Below are positions 13,654 through 22,446 of a stretch of DNA of 26,228 nt, in pieces (position 1 is the stretch's first letter; every line of letters begins with the position of its first letter). The stretch comes from Lachnospiraceae bacterium. GTDB lineage: Bacteria > Bacillota_A > Clostridia > Lachnospirales > Lachnospiraceae. The translations under genes and the position numbers were made by a program. Location: positions 1 to 26,228 of the forward strand of contig JAILPG010000300.1 of assembly GCA_024699595.1 (NCBI GenBank), written 5' to 3'. The notes under the pieces are model-generated. The model was not told where the DNA came from, ran no database searches, and was given only the letters and a program-made list of their open reading frames with translations.

Positions 13654-15687
13654 ATGGAACAGGATATTATCAACAAAGTCTGGCCAAAATGGCAGACGGT
13701 AAGAAAGCTCGGAGCGGGGTCATATGGCAGTGTCTATGAGGCCGTCAGACAGGATCATAATCTGGAAAGCCGTGCGGCAGTTAAGATCATTTCTATTCCG
13801 CAGAATGCAACCGAGACAGACAGCTTAAGATCAGAGGGCATGTCCGATGACAGCATAAAAGCATATTATCAGGGACGCGTGGATGATTTCGTAAATGAGA
13901 TCAAGCTCATGGAGTCCTTAAAGGGTACGCAGAATATAGTAAGCGTCGAGGATTATGCCGTTGTTGAGAGGGAAGGTGCCTTCGGCTCGGACATATATAT
14001 CCGCATGGAACTGCTTACACCTTTCATTAAATATATGGAAGGAAAGACCCTGACACAGTCAGAGGTCATAAAGCTCGGAGCAGATATGTGCATGGCACTG
14101 GAGCTGTGTTCAAAAAGGGGCATCATCCATCGCGATGTCAAGCCCGAGAACATATTTGTCAATGATTTCGGAGATTATAAGCTTGGAGATTTTGGCATAG
14201 CAAGACGTTTCGATGAAGCATCCGGTGCGCTGTCACAGAAGGGAACCTACAATTACATGGCTCCCGAGGTGGCAAAGGGCGAGCGCTATGATGCATCGGT
14301 AGATATCTACTCACTCGGCGTAGTCATGTACAGGCTCTTAAATGAAAACCGCATGCCGTTTCTGGAAACGGAGGCCGAACAGGCTGATCACAATACGAGG
14401 ATGCAGGCTATACAGAGGAGACTGAACGGAGAGCCTCTGCCCCGGCCAAAATGTGCGTCTGCGGGCCTTTCAGAGATAGTACTTAAAGCCTGTGATCCGG
14501 ATCCGAAAAAAAGATACGGATCACCTGAGGAGATGAGAGAACAGCTGATGAATGCAATGAATGAGAATAATGAGATAAATGAAAACGGAACCGGAGATGT
14601 TGATGTCAATAAGACGGTATCCGTAAGACAGGCACCGCAGGGCGGGGTGAATACGGATCAGTCTCACAACATAGCGATGGGTGCGATCGCACGGGCCGCA
14701 GATCCGGGAACCTTTACCCCTTCATCCGGATCAGGAAAAGGCACGGATAAGAACAGGATGATCCCGATCCTCATCGGAGTTATCGCAGTTCTTGCAGTCT
14801 TAGTAGCCGTTTTAGCCATCAGATCGGGAAAAAAAGATGACACACAGACCGCTACGGCTAATACCGTTAAGGAAGAGGAAGAGCTTACCGAAGATACGGA
14901 AATGCTTGCTGATGCTGACAGCGTGAGCGATGTATCTGATACAGAAGATGCCTCTGCAACAGATAATACGGAAAAAACGGACAGCGAGACCACGGATAAT
15001 ACCTCAGCACTCTTAAGTGCCGAAGGCTCAGGAAACAACACGGTAACGGCAAACGTTTCGGATAACGGCAACGATGTTTCTGACAATGCAGATGTTTCAG
15101 ACGATGCTTCAGAGGGAAAGATGACCCGTGAGCAGTTTGATTCGATCATTTCCGAATATGACCAAAAGTATTCAAATACAAGCAAATTTCTGCGGGCAAG
15201 CGCCAATTCATATGAACTGTTATTCATTGACGATGATGATATCCCGGAGCTTCTGTACAGTGACAGCAATTCTCTGTGTATAGTGAATTCTGAGGGCAGG
15301 GAATTATTCTTAAGGGACAATATCCGCGATAGCGAAACGGAGCTGTATTATCTGGAAAAGGAAGGGATGATACTCCTTGTAGAGACTATTCCGGACCAGA
15401 CATGGTACGTAAGGGATTACTATTATTACAAGCAGGCTGTAAACGGAGTAATGACTACTTCGGAGGCGGATAGATTCCTAAAATACACTTCATACGAGGA
15501 CAGTACGGTGGTTACCTACAGGAATGCCGCGGTAAATGATGCCCCTAAGGAAATGTTTGATGACTATCTGGTAAAATATGAATCAGATAACAATAAATTC
15601 AAAAAGATCCCGCTTGATTATTCGGAAATGCATCACCGGATAAGCGAGGCAGGGGATGATTTTTACAAAGAGCATTTCGAAAACTGA
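13654..15687 (+). CDS. Transmembrane Ser/Thr protein kinase with non-PASTA extracellular domain
   Basis: 677 aa from the ATG at 13654 (AGGA 8 nt before). In-frame ATGs at 13645 and 13585 are alternatives. The Hanks-type kinase domain spans about 13-295: glycine loop LGAGSYGSVY (19-28), Lys44 in AAVKI, HRDVKPEN with Asp161, DFG at 179-181, and GTYNYMAPEV in the activation segment. A linker carries DVNKTVSVRQAP with Thr321, a good phospho-site. One TM helix lies at about 369-390. A serine/threonine/aspartate-rich stalk (395-485) leads to an extracellular domain (490-677) containing LLFIDDDDIPELLY, a motif of Clostridia surface proteins, in place of the usual PASTA repeats. Such kinases relay envelope signals. 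It heads an operon with the zinc-ribbon protein and lipoprotein, which may be substrates or co-sensors (inference). Confidence 0.92.
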   Translation: MEQDIINKVWPKWQTVRKLGAGSYGSVYEAVRQDHNLESRAAVKIISIPQNATETDSLRSEGMSDDSIKAYYQGRVDDFVNEIKLMESLKGTQNIVSVEDYAVVEREGAFGSDIYIRMELLTPFIKYMEGKTLTQSEVIKLGADMCMALELCSKRGIIHRDVKPENIFVNDFGDYKLGDFGIARRFDEASGALSQKGTYNYMAPEVAKGERYDASVDIYSLGVVMYRLLNENRMPFLETEAEQADHNTRMQAIQRRLNGEPLPRPKCASAGLSEIVLKACDPDPKKRYGSPEEMREQLMNAMNENNEINENGTGDVDVNKTVSVRQAPQGGVNTDQSHNIAMGAIARAADPGTFTPSSGSGKGTDKNRMIPILIGVIAVLAVLVAVLAIRSGKKDDTQTATANTVKEEEELTEDTEMLADADSVSDVSDTEDASATDNTEKTDSETTDNTSALLSAEGSGNNTVTANVSDNGNDVSDNADVSDDASEGKMTREQFDSIISEYDQKYSNTSKFLRASANSYELLFIDDDDIPELLYSDSNSLCIVNSEGRELFLRDNIRDSETELYYLEKEGMILLVETIPDQTWYVRDYYYYKQAVNGVMTTSEADRFLKYTSYEDSTVVTYRNAAVNDAPKEMFDDYLVKYESDNNKFKKIPLDYSEMHHRISEAGDDFYKEHFEN

Positions 15688-15774
15688 CAGATAACATTAT
15701 AAGACGGGATTTTGACCCCGACATCATATACAATACAGGGATACTTGAAAAACAGAGACATGGGAGGGAACAAG

Positions 15775-17718
15775 ATGAAATGTATTCAATGCGGCGCTGA
15801 GATCGAGGACGGGAGCATCTTCTGTTCAAAATGCGGAAAGCCGACAGGCATTCAGCCTGCAGGCGGAGAGCCGGCGGGCGGACAGGACGTAAATATGCAG
15901 CAGATGAACGGACAGCAGGCAGGTGCAGATACAAGCATGCAGCCCGATTTTGATCTGGATCAGACTGTAAGTGTCAGGGTTGCACCGCCTGAAGGAGCGC
16001 AGGCAGGTGAGATACCGGCGGATGAAAAGAAGATCGACATCCTGACGGGCGATAACCACGCGGATTCGAGGCGTTTTAAAAGACCCGGAGGATCCGACGC
16101 CATGAGAAGGAAAAGGCGAGACGAGGCTGATGATTTTGAAGAGAGAGAGAATAAGCTTTTCGGCTTCAAACCGGGCGTGCTTATAGGTGTCATAGCTGCA
16201 GTGGTCGTTGTCTGTGTGATCATAGGCCTTATGTCCAAGGGCGGCAACAAAGCATCTGTCAGCTCCAGAGATGAGATAGCGGTCACAGCCTGTGTTGACA
16301 ATAACGATACGGCATATATCCCGCTCATGAACGGAAAACATGTGGATATCGATGATGTTACATCCGCGATGATATCTCCTGACAGAAATACGATAGTAGT
16401 TTTAGACAAATCAGGCGAGCTCTACACCACAGATCCCGCCAAGAAGAATAAAAAGGTAGTAGAAGAAGAGCTTGAAAACGGCGGTTTTTCCTATGTGGAC
16501 AATGACTGTGTGATCTATACAAAGGACAATAAATCGTACATATACAGATACGGAGACGAAGAGCCGATCGCTCTCGGTGACGGCGTGATCGACGGATCTT
16601 ACAAGGTAAATGGCGGCAATCTGCTCTTTTCAATGGATCAAAAGGTCTATCTGCTCACAAGGGATCTTACCGATAAGGAAAAGATCGGAAGCTATGATTA
16701 CGGCTGCAGGACCCTCTATATAAGCAAAGACGGAAAGAGGATGTACTGGGCTCAGGAAGAAGATACGAACAGCTACAAGATATATACCTACAAAAACGGT
16801 GACAGGGAACAGATATGCACCTATTCATCACCTTATTATCCCGAGATTTACTTTAATGCCGATGAAACCTACGGACTGCTTGGATCAAGCCATGGAGAGA
16901 CCTTCTACATACTTGATTCCAAGGGAAATGCGACCAAGGTCGGCATGGGCAATCCGCTGATCTTTTACGCATTCAGGCTCTTCACCGCAAACGGTTATCT
17001 GATCGATGATACTTCGGCTTCATTCCAGGGGGCTTACGTAGTGGTCGACGGAGGCGAGAATGCGGAATTCAAGATGGATTATGATGAGCTGAACCTTTAT
17101 TACATCAACAAAAAGGGTGAGAGGGAAAAGAAGATGATGACCGGCCTTTCGGAACTCTCCATTCAGAACGGTCTTCTCTATTATCTTGAGGATGATGAGC
17201 TGCACTGCGCAAAGCTTTCCGGTCCTGAGGTAAAAAAGGATGACAGGATAGCGCAGGATGTTGACTACCTGATCGATGCAAGAGGCAATAACGTATTCTA
17301 CATTACGGATTCATATACCTCCGGAGAAAATGAATACTGGACGATATATGTAAGTGAAAGAGGCGGAGATCCCGTAAAGGTGCGCGATGAAGTATATGGT
17401 GTGGGATATTATATAAGCGCAGACGGAAATACACTGTATTATTTCAGCGAGCCGGACAACAGTGCCCAGAATTCCTATGCCAGCGCGACCCTGTACAAGT
17501 ATGACGTTTCAAAGAAGAAATCCGAGAAAATATCCGACTCTGTCTGCATCGGAATGCTCTCTGACGGAAAGAACCGGATCGGAAGCAACTCCAGGATCCT
17601 TGATGATTCCTTCATATTCTACAAGCAGGTGGACAGCGATGACATCCACTGGATATATTATGACGGCAAAAAGTGCAACGCCATGGTCGAAGGGCTGGAA
17701 AGCGACAACCTGAGATAA
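15775..17718 (+). CDS. Zinc-ribbon membrane protein with extracellular beta-propeller-like (DUF5050-like) region
   Basis: 647 aa. An N-terminal zinc ribbon uses Cys3, Cys6, Cys17 and Cys20 (KCIQCG...FCSKCG). A Gly/Gln-rich linker follows, then DLDQTVSVRVAPPEG with Thr64, closely matching the kinase linker peptide. A basic stretch and one TM helix (about 135-153) put the remaining 490 residues outside. That part has repeated strands such as NTIVVLDKSGELYTTD, CVIYTKDNKSYIYRYG, KRMYWAQEEDT, NVFYITDSYT and NTLYYFSEPDN, like a six- or seven-bladed propeller of the DUF5050 kind. The ATG at 15775 follows GGAGGGAA; an upstream ATG at 15712 has no ribosome site. It lies 87 nt after the kinase in the same operon. 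A role as kinase substrate and extracellular sensor is inference. Confidence 0.82.
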   Translation: MKCIQCGAEIEDGSIFCSKCGKPTGIQPAGGEPAGGQDVNMQQMNGQQAGADTSMQPDFDLDQTVSVRVAPPEGAQAGEIPADEKKIDILTGDNHADSRRFKRPGGSDAMRRKRRDEADDFEERENKLFGFKPGVLIGVIAAVVVVCVIIGLMSKGGNKASVSSRDEIAVTACVDNNDTAYIPLMNGKHVDIDDVTSAMISPDRNTIVVLDKSGELYTTDPAKKNKKVVEEELENGGFSYVDNDCVIYTKDNKSYIYRYGDEEPIALGDGVIDGSYKVNGGNLLFSMDQKVYLLTRDLTDKEKIGSYDYGCRTLYISKDGKRMYWAQEEDTNSYKIYTYKNGDREQICTYSSPYYPEIYFNADETYGLLGSSHGETFYILDSKGNATKVGMGNPLIFYAFRLFTANGYLIDDTSASFQGAYVVVDGGENAEFKMDYDELNLYYINKKGEREKKMMTGLSELSIQNGLLYYLEDDELHCAKLSGPEVKKDDRIAQDVDYLIDARGNNVFYITDSYTSGENEYWTIYVSERGGDPVKVRDEVYGVGYYISADGNTLYYFSEPDNSAQNSYASATLYKYDVSKKKSEKISDSVCIGMLSDGKNRIGSNSRILDDSFIFYKQVDSDDIHWIYYDGKKCNAMVEGLESDNLR

Positions 17719-17826
17719 ATCCTTGGAAAAACTTAGCTGTTACGGAAATAAACAATCTGCGGCAGTGCAGTAAGAACAGAGGATACGCAGATAGAACTGC
17801 TGCAGAAAAGAGAGGAAATCTAACTC

Positions 17827-19218
17827 ATGAAAAGAACATCGGTCATGGTGTTGTGTTTAGTGCTTGTGACAGGCATGTTTGCAGGCTGCGGATCAAAGGA
17901 TAAGATCGATAATGCCGGCAGGACACATGTTTTATCCGATCCCGAAACGGGAGAGGTTTTGGCAGAGTATTCGGAAGAGGAATGGCAGAAAAGGAAGGCT
18001 GAAGAAGAGGCCTCCAAATGCCATCATCCGAATCTGGATGCAAACGGCTTTTGCGAGGATTGCGGTGAGGATGTCGGTTTTGAGATCAGGTTTGATGAAG
18101 CCGAGACATACTTTAATATTGCACTCTCCGGTAAAAAAGAAGTGACACAGGAATGGAATGGTACGACTTCCGGATACTTTGAGTATCATATAACGCCCAA
18201 TCCCGAATATAAGGACTGCCGCTTTACGAATGTCATGGTCACCATATACGGAACAACCGATGATGGTACTACAAGGCACATAAATGAGGATCTTGGAACG
18301 GGAGTGATCGACGAAACCGGTGAAGGTTATATCACCGGATACATGTATAATGTGTGTAATGTAAATGCGCCAAATGGAATGAAGGTGCTTTCAAACGGAA
18401 GCGGTACAACCCCACGGATACATTATAAGAGCGGAACAAGTAAGGCTAACGGACCCTCAAAAGATGCAGATCCGGATATCGATGTTTCCGACAGTCCCGT
18501 ATACGAACCGGTACCGGTGAATGCGGAGGCGACACCCGAGCCCGTACCGGAAACCAAGCCTGATATCTTAAAGATCCCCATCGGGGAAGATGAATTTGAC
18601 AAATATTTCACCATACAGAATTCAAAGGGCTGGTACTATGCCGTAGTCCCCAAACAGGAATACATCAACTGTACGTTCGAAAATATTGATGTTGAGCTGA
18701 CGGTAACCCTTGTAAAGGATAATTACACCTATGACGAACTGCTTCATCTGCAGGATGACGGTTCGGCTTATCACTTTACCGATGGTGTTGAAGTAAATGT
18801 TGATTGCGTAAACAGAGTCACGGCTCACGATCCTTATGTCGGTAAGCCCTGTATATATATTTCAGAGGAAAAGGTATCTGAAATTAAAAAAGCATCCGAA
18901 GCCGAAAGCATAGTGCTTAAGGAAGGTGATTTTGACAAATATATGATACTGACCGAGTTGAATCTTGAAGACCCTGACGGCGGCCATATATACGCGATAG
19001 ATCCCAAGCCCGAATACAAAGACTGTCGTTTTGAGAACATTAATATAAAGGTTTCAGGTAAGCAGAACGGTAAATATGTTGATGAACTTGGAAGCTGTGG
19101 CCTTCCGTCAGACGCGAGATGCTCGATATATTTAAGCTCCGGTAACCTCACGGACCTGGAGGTTCATATCCTCCCGCATAATAAGGAAGACGGCGATCCC
19201 ATGATCTATATACAGTGA
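17827..19218 (+). CDS. Lipoprotein with CxH/CxxC motif and three diverged repeat domains
   Basis: 463 aa. A lipoprotein signal peptide ends in MFAGC with Cys21 as the lipid-bearing residue. A short charged helix (45-62) precedes a zinc-knuckle-like motif with Cys65, His67, Cys76 and Cys79 (KCHHPN...FCEDCG), unusual outside the membrane. Three copies of a roughly 100-aa beta-rich domain follow at about 84-205, 250-355 and 363-463, each with a core like NPEYKDCRFTNVMV, KQEYINCTFENIDV or KPEYKDCRFENINI and ending in IHY/IYI. A Pro/Glu linker (PVYEPVPVNAEATPEPVPE) separates copies 1 and 2. I know no name for this domain. It is third in the kinase operon, 108 nt after the propeller gene, and a terminator follows. 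It is probably an external partner of the two membrane proteins. Confidence 0.78.
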   Translation: MKRTSVMVLCLVLVTGMFAGCGSKDKIDNAGRTHVLSDPETGEVLAEYSEEEWQKRKAEEEASKCHHPNLDANGFCEDCGEDVGFEIRFDEAETYFNIALSGKKEVTQEWNGTTSGYFEYHITPNPEYKDCRFTNVMVTIYGTTDDGTTRHINEDLGTGVIDETGEGYITGYMYNVCNVNAPNGMKVLSNGSGTTPRIHYKSGTSKANGPSKDADPDIDVSDSPVYEPVPVNAEATPEPVPETKPDILKIPIGEDEFDKYFTIQNSKGWYYAVVPKQEYINCTFENIDVELTVTLVKDNYTYDELLHLQDDGSAYHFTDGVEVNVDCVNRVTAHDPYVGKPCIYISEEKVSEIKKASEAESIVLKEGDFDKYMILTELNLEDPDGGHIYAIDPKPEYKDCRFENINIKVSGKQNGKYVDELGSCGLPSDARCSIYLSSGNLTDLEVHILPHNKEDGDPMIYIQ

Positions 19219-19274
19219 TGCCGTTTCTAAACTGAGCTGATCCCGACTTCTTGCGAGCACTTTGGACGATCTGT

Positions 19275-19323
19275 AAAGGGAAACTGATGTATCCGGGTGA
19301 TATGAGGTTTCCCTTTATTTTTT
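19275..19323 (+). terminator. Rho-independent terminator of the kinase operon
   Basis: AAAGGGAAAC (19275-19284) and GTTTCCCTTT (19307-19316) form a perfect 10-bp stem, followed by ATTTTTT. The 22-nt loop is longer than usual. Confidence 0.85.
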
Positions 19324-19550
19324 ACATTTTGTTGTTTTTATGATATAAATGATATAGACAGGCATCAAAGGTCATATATCTTAAGACGTGATCTTAAAAG
19401 AAATATGGCTTTGGAGGCCTGATAAACACGTGTATAGGATCGTCTTAAGGCTTTGATAAACAGCCTGCGACCTGCACAGGGTAAGCGAAGAAACACACTA
19501 ATTCATGTATAATCAATAATAATAACGCAGATAAAGGGAGCAATACAGAG
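19324..19550. other. Intergenic stretch with a 94-bp inverted-repeat element and a -10 box
   Basis: No ORF. ATCAAAG (19364-19370) and CTTAAGACG (19380-19388) recur inverted as CGTCTTAAG (19441-19449) and CTTTGAT (19451-19457), bounding a 94-bp element. TGATAAAC occurs twice inside or at its edge. A TATAAT at 19508-19513 lacks a recognisable -35 but is well placed to serve the SH3 gene. Confidence 0.5.
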
Positions 19551-20612
19551 GTGAGGAAAATGAAAAGAAGACAAAAAGCACAGCTTATGATGGTCATAGG
19601 ACTGCTTGCGCTGCTGATAATCATTATCGGCGTCATCATACTGCTTGTGGTAAACAGAAAGAAATTAGAGGGGCTGACACTGACGCCAACCTTTCAGGAA
19701 ACGGAGCTTGACGTTAATTCGGACTATATGTTCATAGTAACACCGGATCCTGACGGAATGAAGCTTAAGGATCTGCAGTTCTATGTGGATGATACGACAG
19801 CCGTATTCTCCACCGCAAGTGAAGACAACACGCAGGCAGCACTGCATACCGGAGCAGAAGGAACGCTGACCGTTTATGTACAGGAAGGCGATATCGTAAG
19901 TAATTACATATCCTTCTCGGTAGTAGACCAGACGGCTAAGGCCGAAGAGCTTGCAAGGCAGCAGGCAGAGGCGGACGCAGCAGCGGCAGCACAGGCACTT
20001 GAGATGCAGCAGGCAGCGGAAGAAGCAGCCAAGAAAGAATATGTAAAGACAACAGCAGACGTAAGGATCAGATCCACGCCTTCAACAGATGATTCCTCAA
20101 GCGTGCTCACGACCACCAAGACCGGAGACATGTTTGAAAAGGTAGAGGAAGTAGAAGACTGGACCAAGATCATATATAACGGTGCAGAGGGCTATATAAA
20201 GACCGAATACCTGACCACCCTTACCGAAGAGGAATATCAGGCAGCCCAGGCAGCACCTGCTGAGGAAGAAGAAAAGAAGGAAGAAAAGAAAGAAGAGAAG
20301 AAGCAGGATACAACAGCCCAGCAGACAACTCCGACACAGACACCTGAAGAGCAGGCGGCAGCAGCCCAGGCAGCGGTAGATGCAGCACTCTTACAGCAGC
20401 AACAGGAAATGCTTGCCTTACAGCAGCAACAGGCGGCTATGGCGGCCTTAGCGGGAACGCCAATAGCATGTAAAGATGGAACGTGCTACCTTACAGCAGC
20501 GCAGATTCAAACCGTACATGCTACTTGGGATTATACTGGAGATGCACTGGGAATGGCTACGCATCATTCCATTGCAGAACTTGAGGCTGTAGTTGGTCCT
20601 ACACAGCATTAG
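19551..20612 (+). CDS. Membrane-anchored extracellular SH3b-domain protein
   Basis: 353 aa from GTG 19551 (AAAGGGAG 10 nt before); ATG 19560 is an equally possible start. A short basic cytoplasmic tail precedes one TM helix (about 14-38). Outside lie an Ig-like/BIG-type region (about 43-125, ending YISFSVVD), an Ala/Glu/Gln-rich coiled segment (128-162), and a bacterial SH3 domain at about 163-221 with the family marks VRIRSTPSTDDSSSVL and GYIKTEYL. A Glu/Lys then Gln/Ala low-complexity stretch follows, and a C-terminal segment with two cysteines (IACKDGTCYL). SH3b domains usually bind peptidoglycan peptides, so this is probably a wall-contacting protein. It has its own terminator and likely its own promoter, and the position next to the kinase operon fits an envelope theme. 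Confidence 0.87.
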   Translation: MRKMKRRQKAQLMMVIGLLALLIIIIGVIILLVVNRKKLEGLTLTPTFQETELDVNSDYMFIVTPDPDGMKLKDLQFYVDDTTAVFSTASEDNTQAALHTGAEGTLTVYVQEGDIVSNYISFSVVDQTAKAEELARQQAEADAAAAAQALEMQQAAEEAAKKEYVKTTADVRIRSTPSTDDSSSVLTTTKTGDMFEKVEEVEDWTKIIYNGAEGYIKTEYLTTLTEEEYQAAQAAPAEEEEKKEEKKEEKKQDTTAQQTTPTQTPEEQAAAAQAAVDAALLQQQQEMLALQQQQAAMAALAGTPIACKDGTCYLTAAQIQTVHATWDYTGDALGMATHHSIAELEAVVGPTQH

Positions 20613-20625
20613 TATATAAATAAAG

Positions 20626-20652
20626 AAAGGCTGATCTGATCAGTCTTTTTTT
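20626..20652 (+). terminator. Rho-independent terminator of the SH3 gene
   Basis: AAAGGCTGAT (20626-20635), loop CTG, ATCAGTCTTT (20639-20648, one G-U pair), then a T-run to 20652. It lies 14 nt after the stop codon. Confidence 0.9.
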
Positions 20653-20699
20653 ATTTGTAATGAGATATGTTGATACGGATCCGATAATGTCGTACATAG

Positions 20700-20823
20700 A
20701 GCAGAATCACATGGCTGTCCGCATGGATGCCACAAAGCGAGTTCCGCAGACGCGGGCCTGTCCCGCGGCGAGGATGTCTGAGCGACTGGCGCCATGCGGA
20801 AGACATGTGAGGTAGATTTTGCT
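20700..20823. ncRNA. Candidate structured RNA or palindromic dispersed element with nested helices
   Basis: Five or six inverted segments nest in order: AGCAGAATC/GATTTTGCT (20700-20708, 20815-20823, one G-U), ACATG/CATGT (20709-20713, 20804-20808), TCCGCATGG/CCATGCGGA (20718-20726, 20792-20800), GCCA/TGGC (20729-20732, 20787-20790), CAGAC/GTCTG (20747-20751, 20776-20780) and GCGGG/CCCGC (20752-20756, 20762-20766). GC content is clearly above the flanks. A 34-codon ORF runs through it without a ribosome site. It matches no RNA class I recognise, and strand is undetermined. Confidence 0.5.
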
Positions 20824-20844
20824 CATATACATATTGACAAACTA

Positions 20845-20870
20845 TGAGGCCGGGAATGTTCCCGGCCTCA
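20845..20870. terminator. Palindromic, probably bidirectional terminator after MATE gene
   Basis: TGAGGCCGGGAA (20845-20856) and TTCCCGGCCTCA (20859-20870) are perfect 12-bp inverted arms, GC-rich, 31 bp beyond the MATE stop. T-runs are weak on both sides, so efficiency is uncertain. Confidence 0.65.
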
Positions 20871-20901
20871 CTTATATGGTTATATGTTATGGATACTTAC
20901 T

Positions 20902-22446
20902 CTACGATGCCTTCGCCCGCTTCATCCCGATATGTGTGATCCTTGCGATGAGATTGAGCATTCCGGATGCTCCTTTTCTTTCTTTATCGTCACTCTCATC
21001 CATATATTGTCTATTCACATCATCAGACAGATCCTCGCTCTCTTCTGTAAGCATTGCTTCTGCCTGCTTGACTTCCCCCGGCCCGGCATCCTCCGCCTGC
21101 TTCTTCTCCGCCGTATATCTCCACACTCCGCTCTTGTATCTTAACAGCCCGAGAATACCTGTGATCAGCCAGGTAAACGCTGTCGTAAGCCATACGCCCC
21201 ATACCCCTATGAAAGGTATCATCGTAAGTGGCTTTGCAAAGCAGATCCTTCCGATCATCTCCACTATGCCGTTCATGAACGCATATCTTGCATCGGAAGC
21301 CCCGTTTAACAGACCCCTTGTGACATATATGGTGCCGAGAGCCAGATAGAAGAAGCTCGTGATCTTAAGAGCCTTTCCGCCAAGTGTTATGACATCTGCA
21401 TCATCGACAAACAGAGCCACGATGTTCTCACCGAAGAACTGAGCAACAGGGATCATCAGAAGCGATACAACTGCCATCATCAGATACGCCCTTTTAAAGC
21501 CGAGCTTTACCCTGTCATATTTTTTTGCCCCTATATTCTGACCTGTATAGGTCGAGGTAGCCATCGCAAGCGAATTAAAGGGCTGCTGTACCAGACTGTC
21601 GATCCTTGAGGTGGCCGTAAACGCTGCGACAACCACAGACCCGAAGGTGTTTACCACGCTCTGCAGAGCCACACACGAAATCGCGATGAGCGAAGTCTGG
21701 AAAGCAAGCGGTACACCGATCCTTACACATTTCGATACGATCACCCTGTCATAATGCATATGCTCCCTGCCGAATTTAAACATCGGATTTTTCCTGAATG
21801 CAAATGCGATGCATGAAAGCCCCGATATCAGCTGGGATATAATGGTCGCGTAGGCAACGCCTGCGACACCCATGTGAAGAACACGTACAAAGAAAAGATC
21901 GAGCCCGACATTGATGATGCTTGACATGATCAGGAAATACAGCGGACTCTTTGAATCCCCGATGCCCCTCAGTATCGAAGATATGCAGTTGTAGATCGCC
22001 ACACAGATGGTTCCCGCGCAGATGATCTTCATGTATAAAACGGAATCAGCCAGTATGTTGGAGGGCGTGTGCAGAAATACAAGGATCGGTCTTGCAAGTG
22101 CAAAGCCCAGTAATCCCATGACGATACCGCATGCGGACATGATATATACCGCATTTATAATGGCCTTTTTAACGGACAGTTCATCACCGGCGCCGAAATG
22201 CTGGGAAATGACTATTCCGATACCGCTTCCCATACCGAAGCACAGTGAGAAGAACAGGAAATTGATCGATCCTGTCGCACCGACTGCCGCAAGCGCATCT
22301 GCTCCCACGAATCTTCCGACGATCACGGAATCCACCATGCTGTAGAACTGCTGGAAGATGTTTCCGACTACGAGCGGAAGAGCAAAAGACAACAGGAGCT
22401 TTGTGGGAGATCCGGTTGTCATATCTTTTACATATTTATTATTCAT
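20902..22446 (-). CDS. MATE family multidrug/toxic-compound efflux transporter
   Basis: 514 aa. Twelve hydrophobic helices occupy about residues 12-440. MATE family marks include PLVVGNIFQQFYSMVDSVIVG in the first helix region, the duplicated counterpart GVPLAFQTSLIAISCVALQS near the middle, and STYTGQNIGAKK just after it. MATE proteins expel cationic drugs or metabolites in exchange for Na+ or H+; the substrate here is unknown. The last 70 residues are unusual: a Glu/Asp-rich stretch (EESEDLSDDVNRQYMDESDD) then a basic amphipathic end (GMLNLIARITHIGMKRAKAS), an extension ordinary MATE proteins lack. The ATG at 22446 has AAAAAGG only one base before it, a poor spacing. The gene is expressed away from the second chemoreceptor, with a 267-bp repeat-containing gap upstream. 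Confidence 0.92.
   Translation of the reverse strand: MNNKYVKDMTTGSPTKLLLSFALPLVVGNIFQQFYSMVDSVIVGRFVGADALAAVGATGSINFLFFSLCFGMGSGIGIVISQHFGAGDELSVKKAIINAVYIMSACGIVMGLLGFALARPILVFLHTPSNILADSVLYMKIICAGTICVAIYNCISSILRGIGDSKSPLYFLIMSSIINVGLDLFFVRVLHMGVAGVAYATIISQLISGLSCIAFAFRKNPMFKFGREHMHYDRVIVSKCVRIGVPLAFQTSLIAISCVALQSVVNTFGSVVVAAFTATSRIDSLVQQPFNSLAMATSTYTGQNIGAKKYDRVKLGFKRAYLMMAVVSLLMIPVAQFFGENIVALFVDDADVITLGGKALKITSFFYLALGTIYVTRGLLNGASDARYAFMNGIVEMIGRICFAKPLTMIPFIGVWGVWLTTAFTWLITGILGLLRYKSGVWRYTAEKKQAEDAGPGEVKQAEAMLTEESEDLSDDVNRQYMDESDDKERKGASGMLNLIARITHIGMKRAKAS

Noticed and set aside
14664..15320. 218-codon minus-strand ORF rich in Ser
   Set aside because: Antisense image of the kinase stalk; serine richness mirrors its Asp/Thr/Glu codons.
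20712..20816. 34-codon ORF starting MAVRMDATKRVPQ in the structured element
   Set aside because: No ribosome site, and the nested inverted segments explain the base pattern better.
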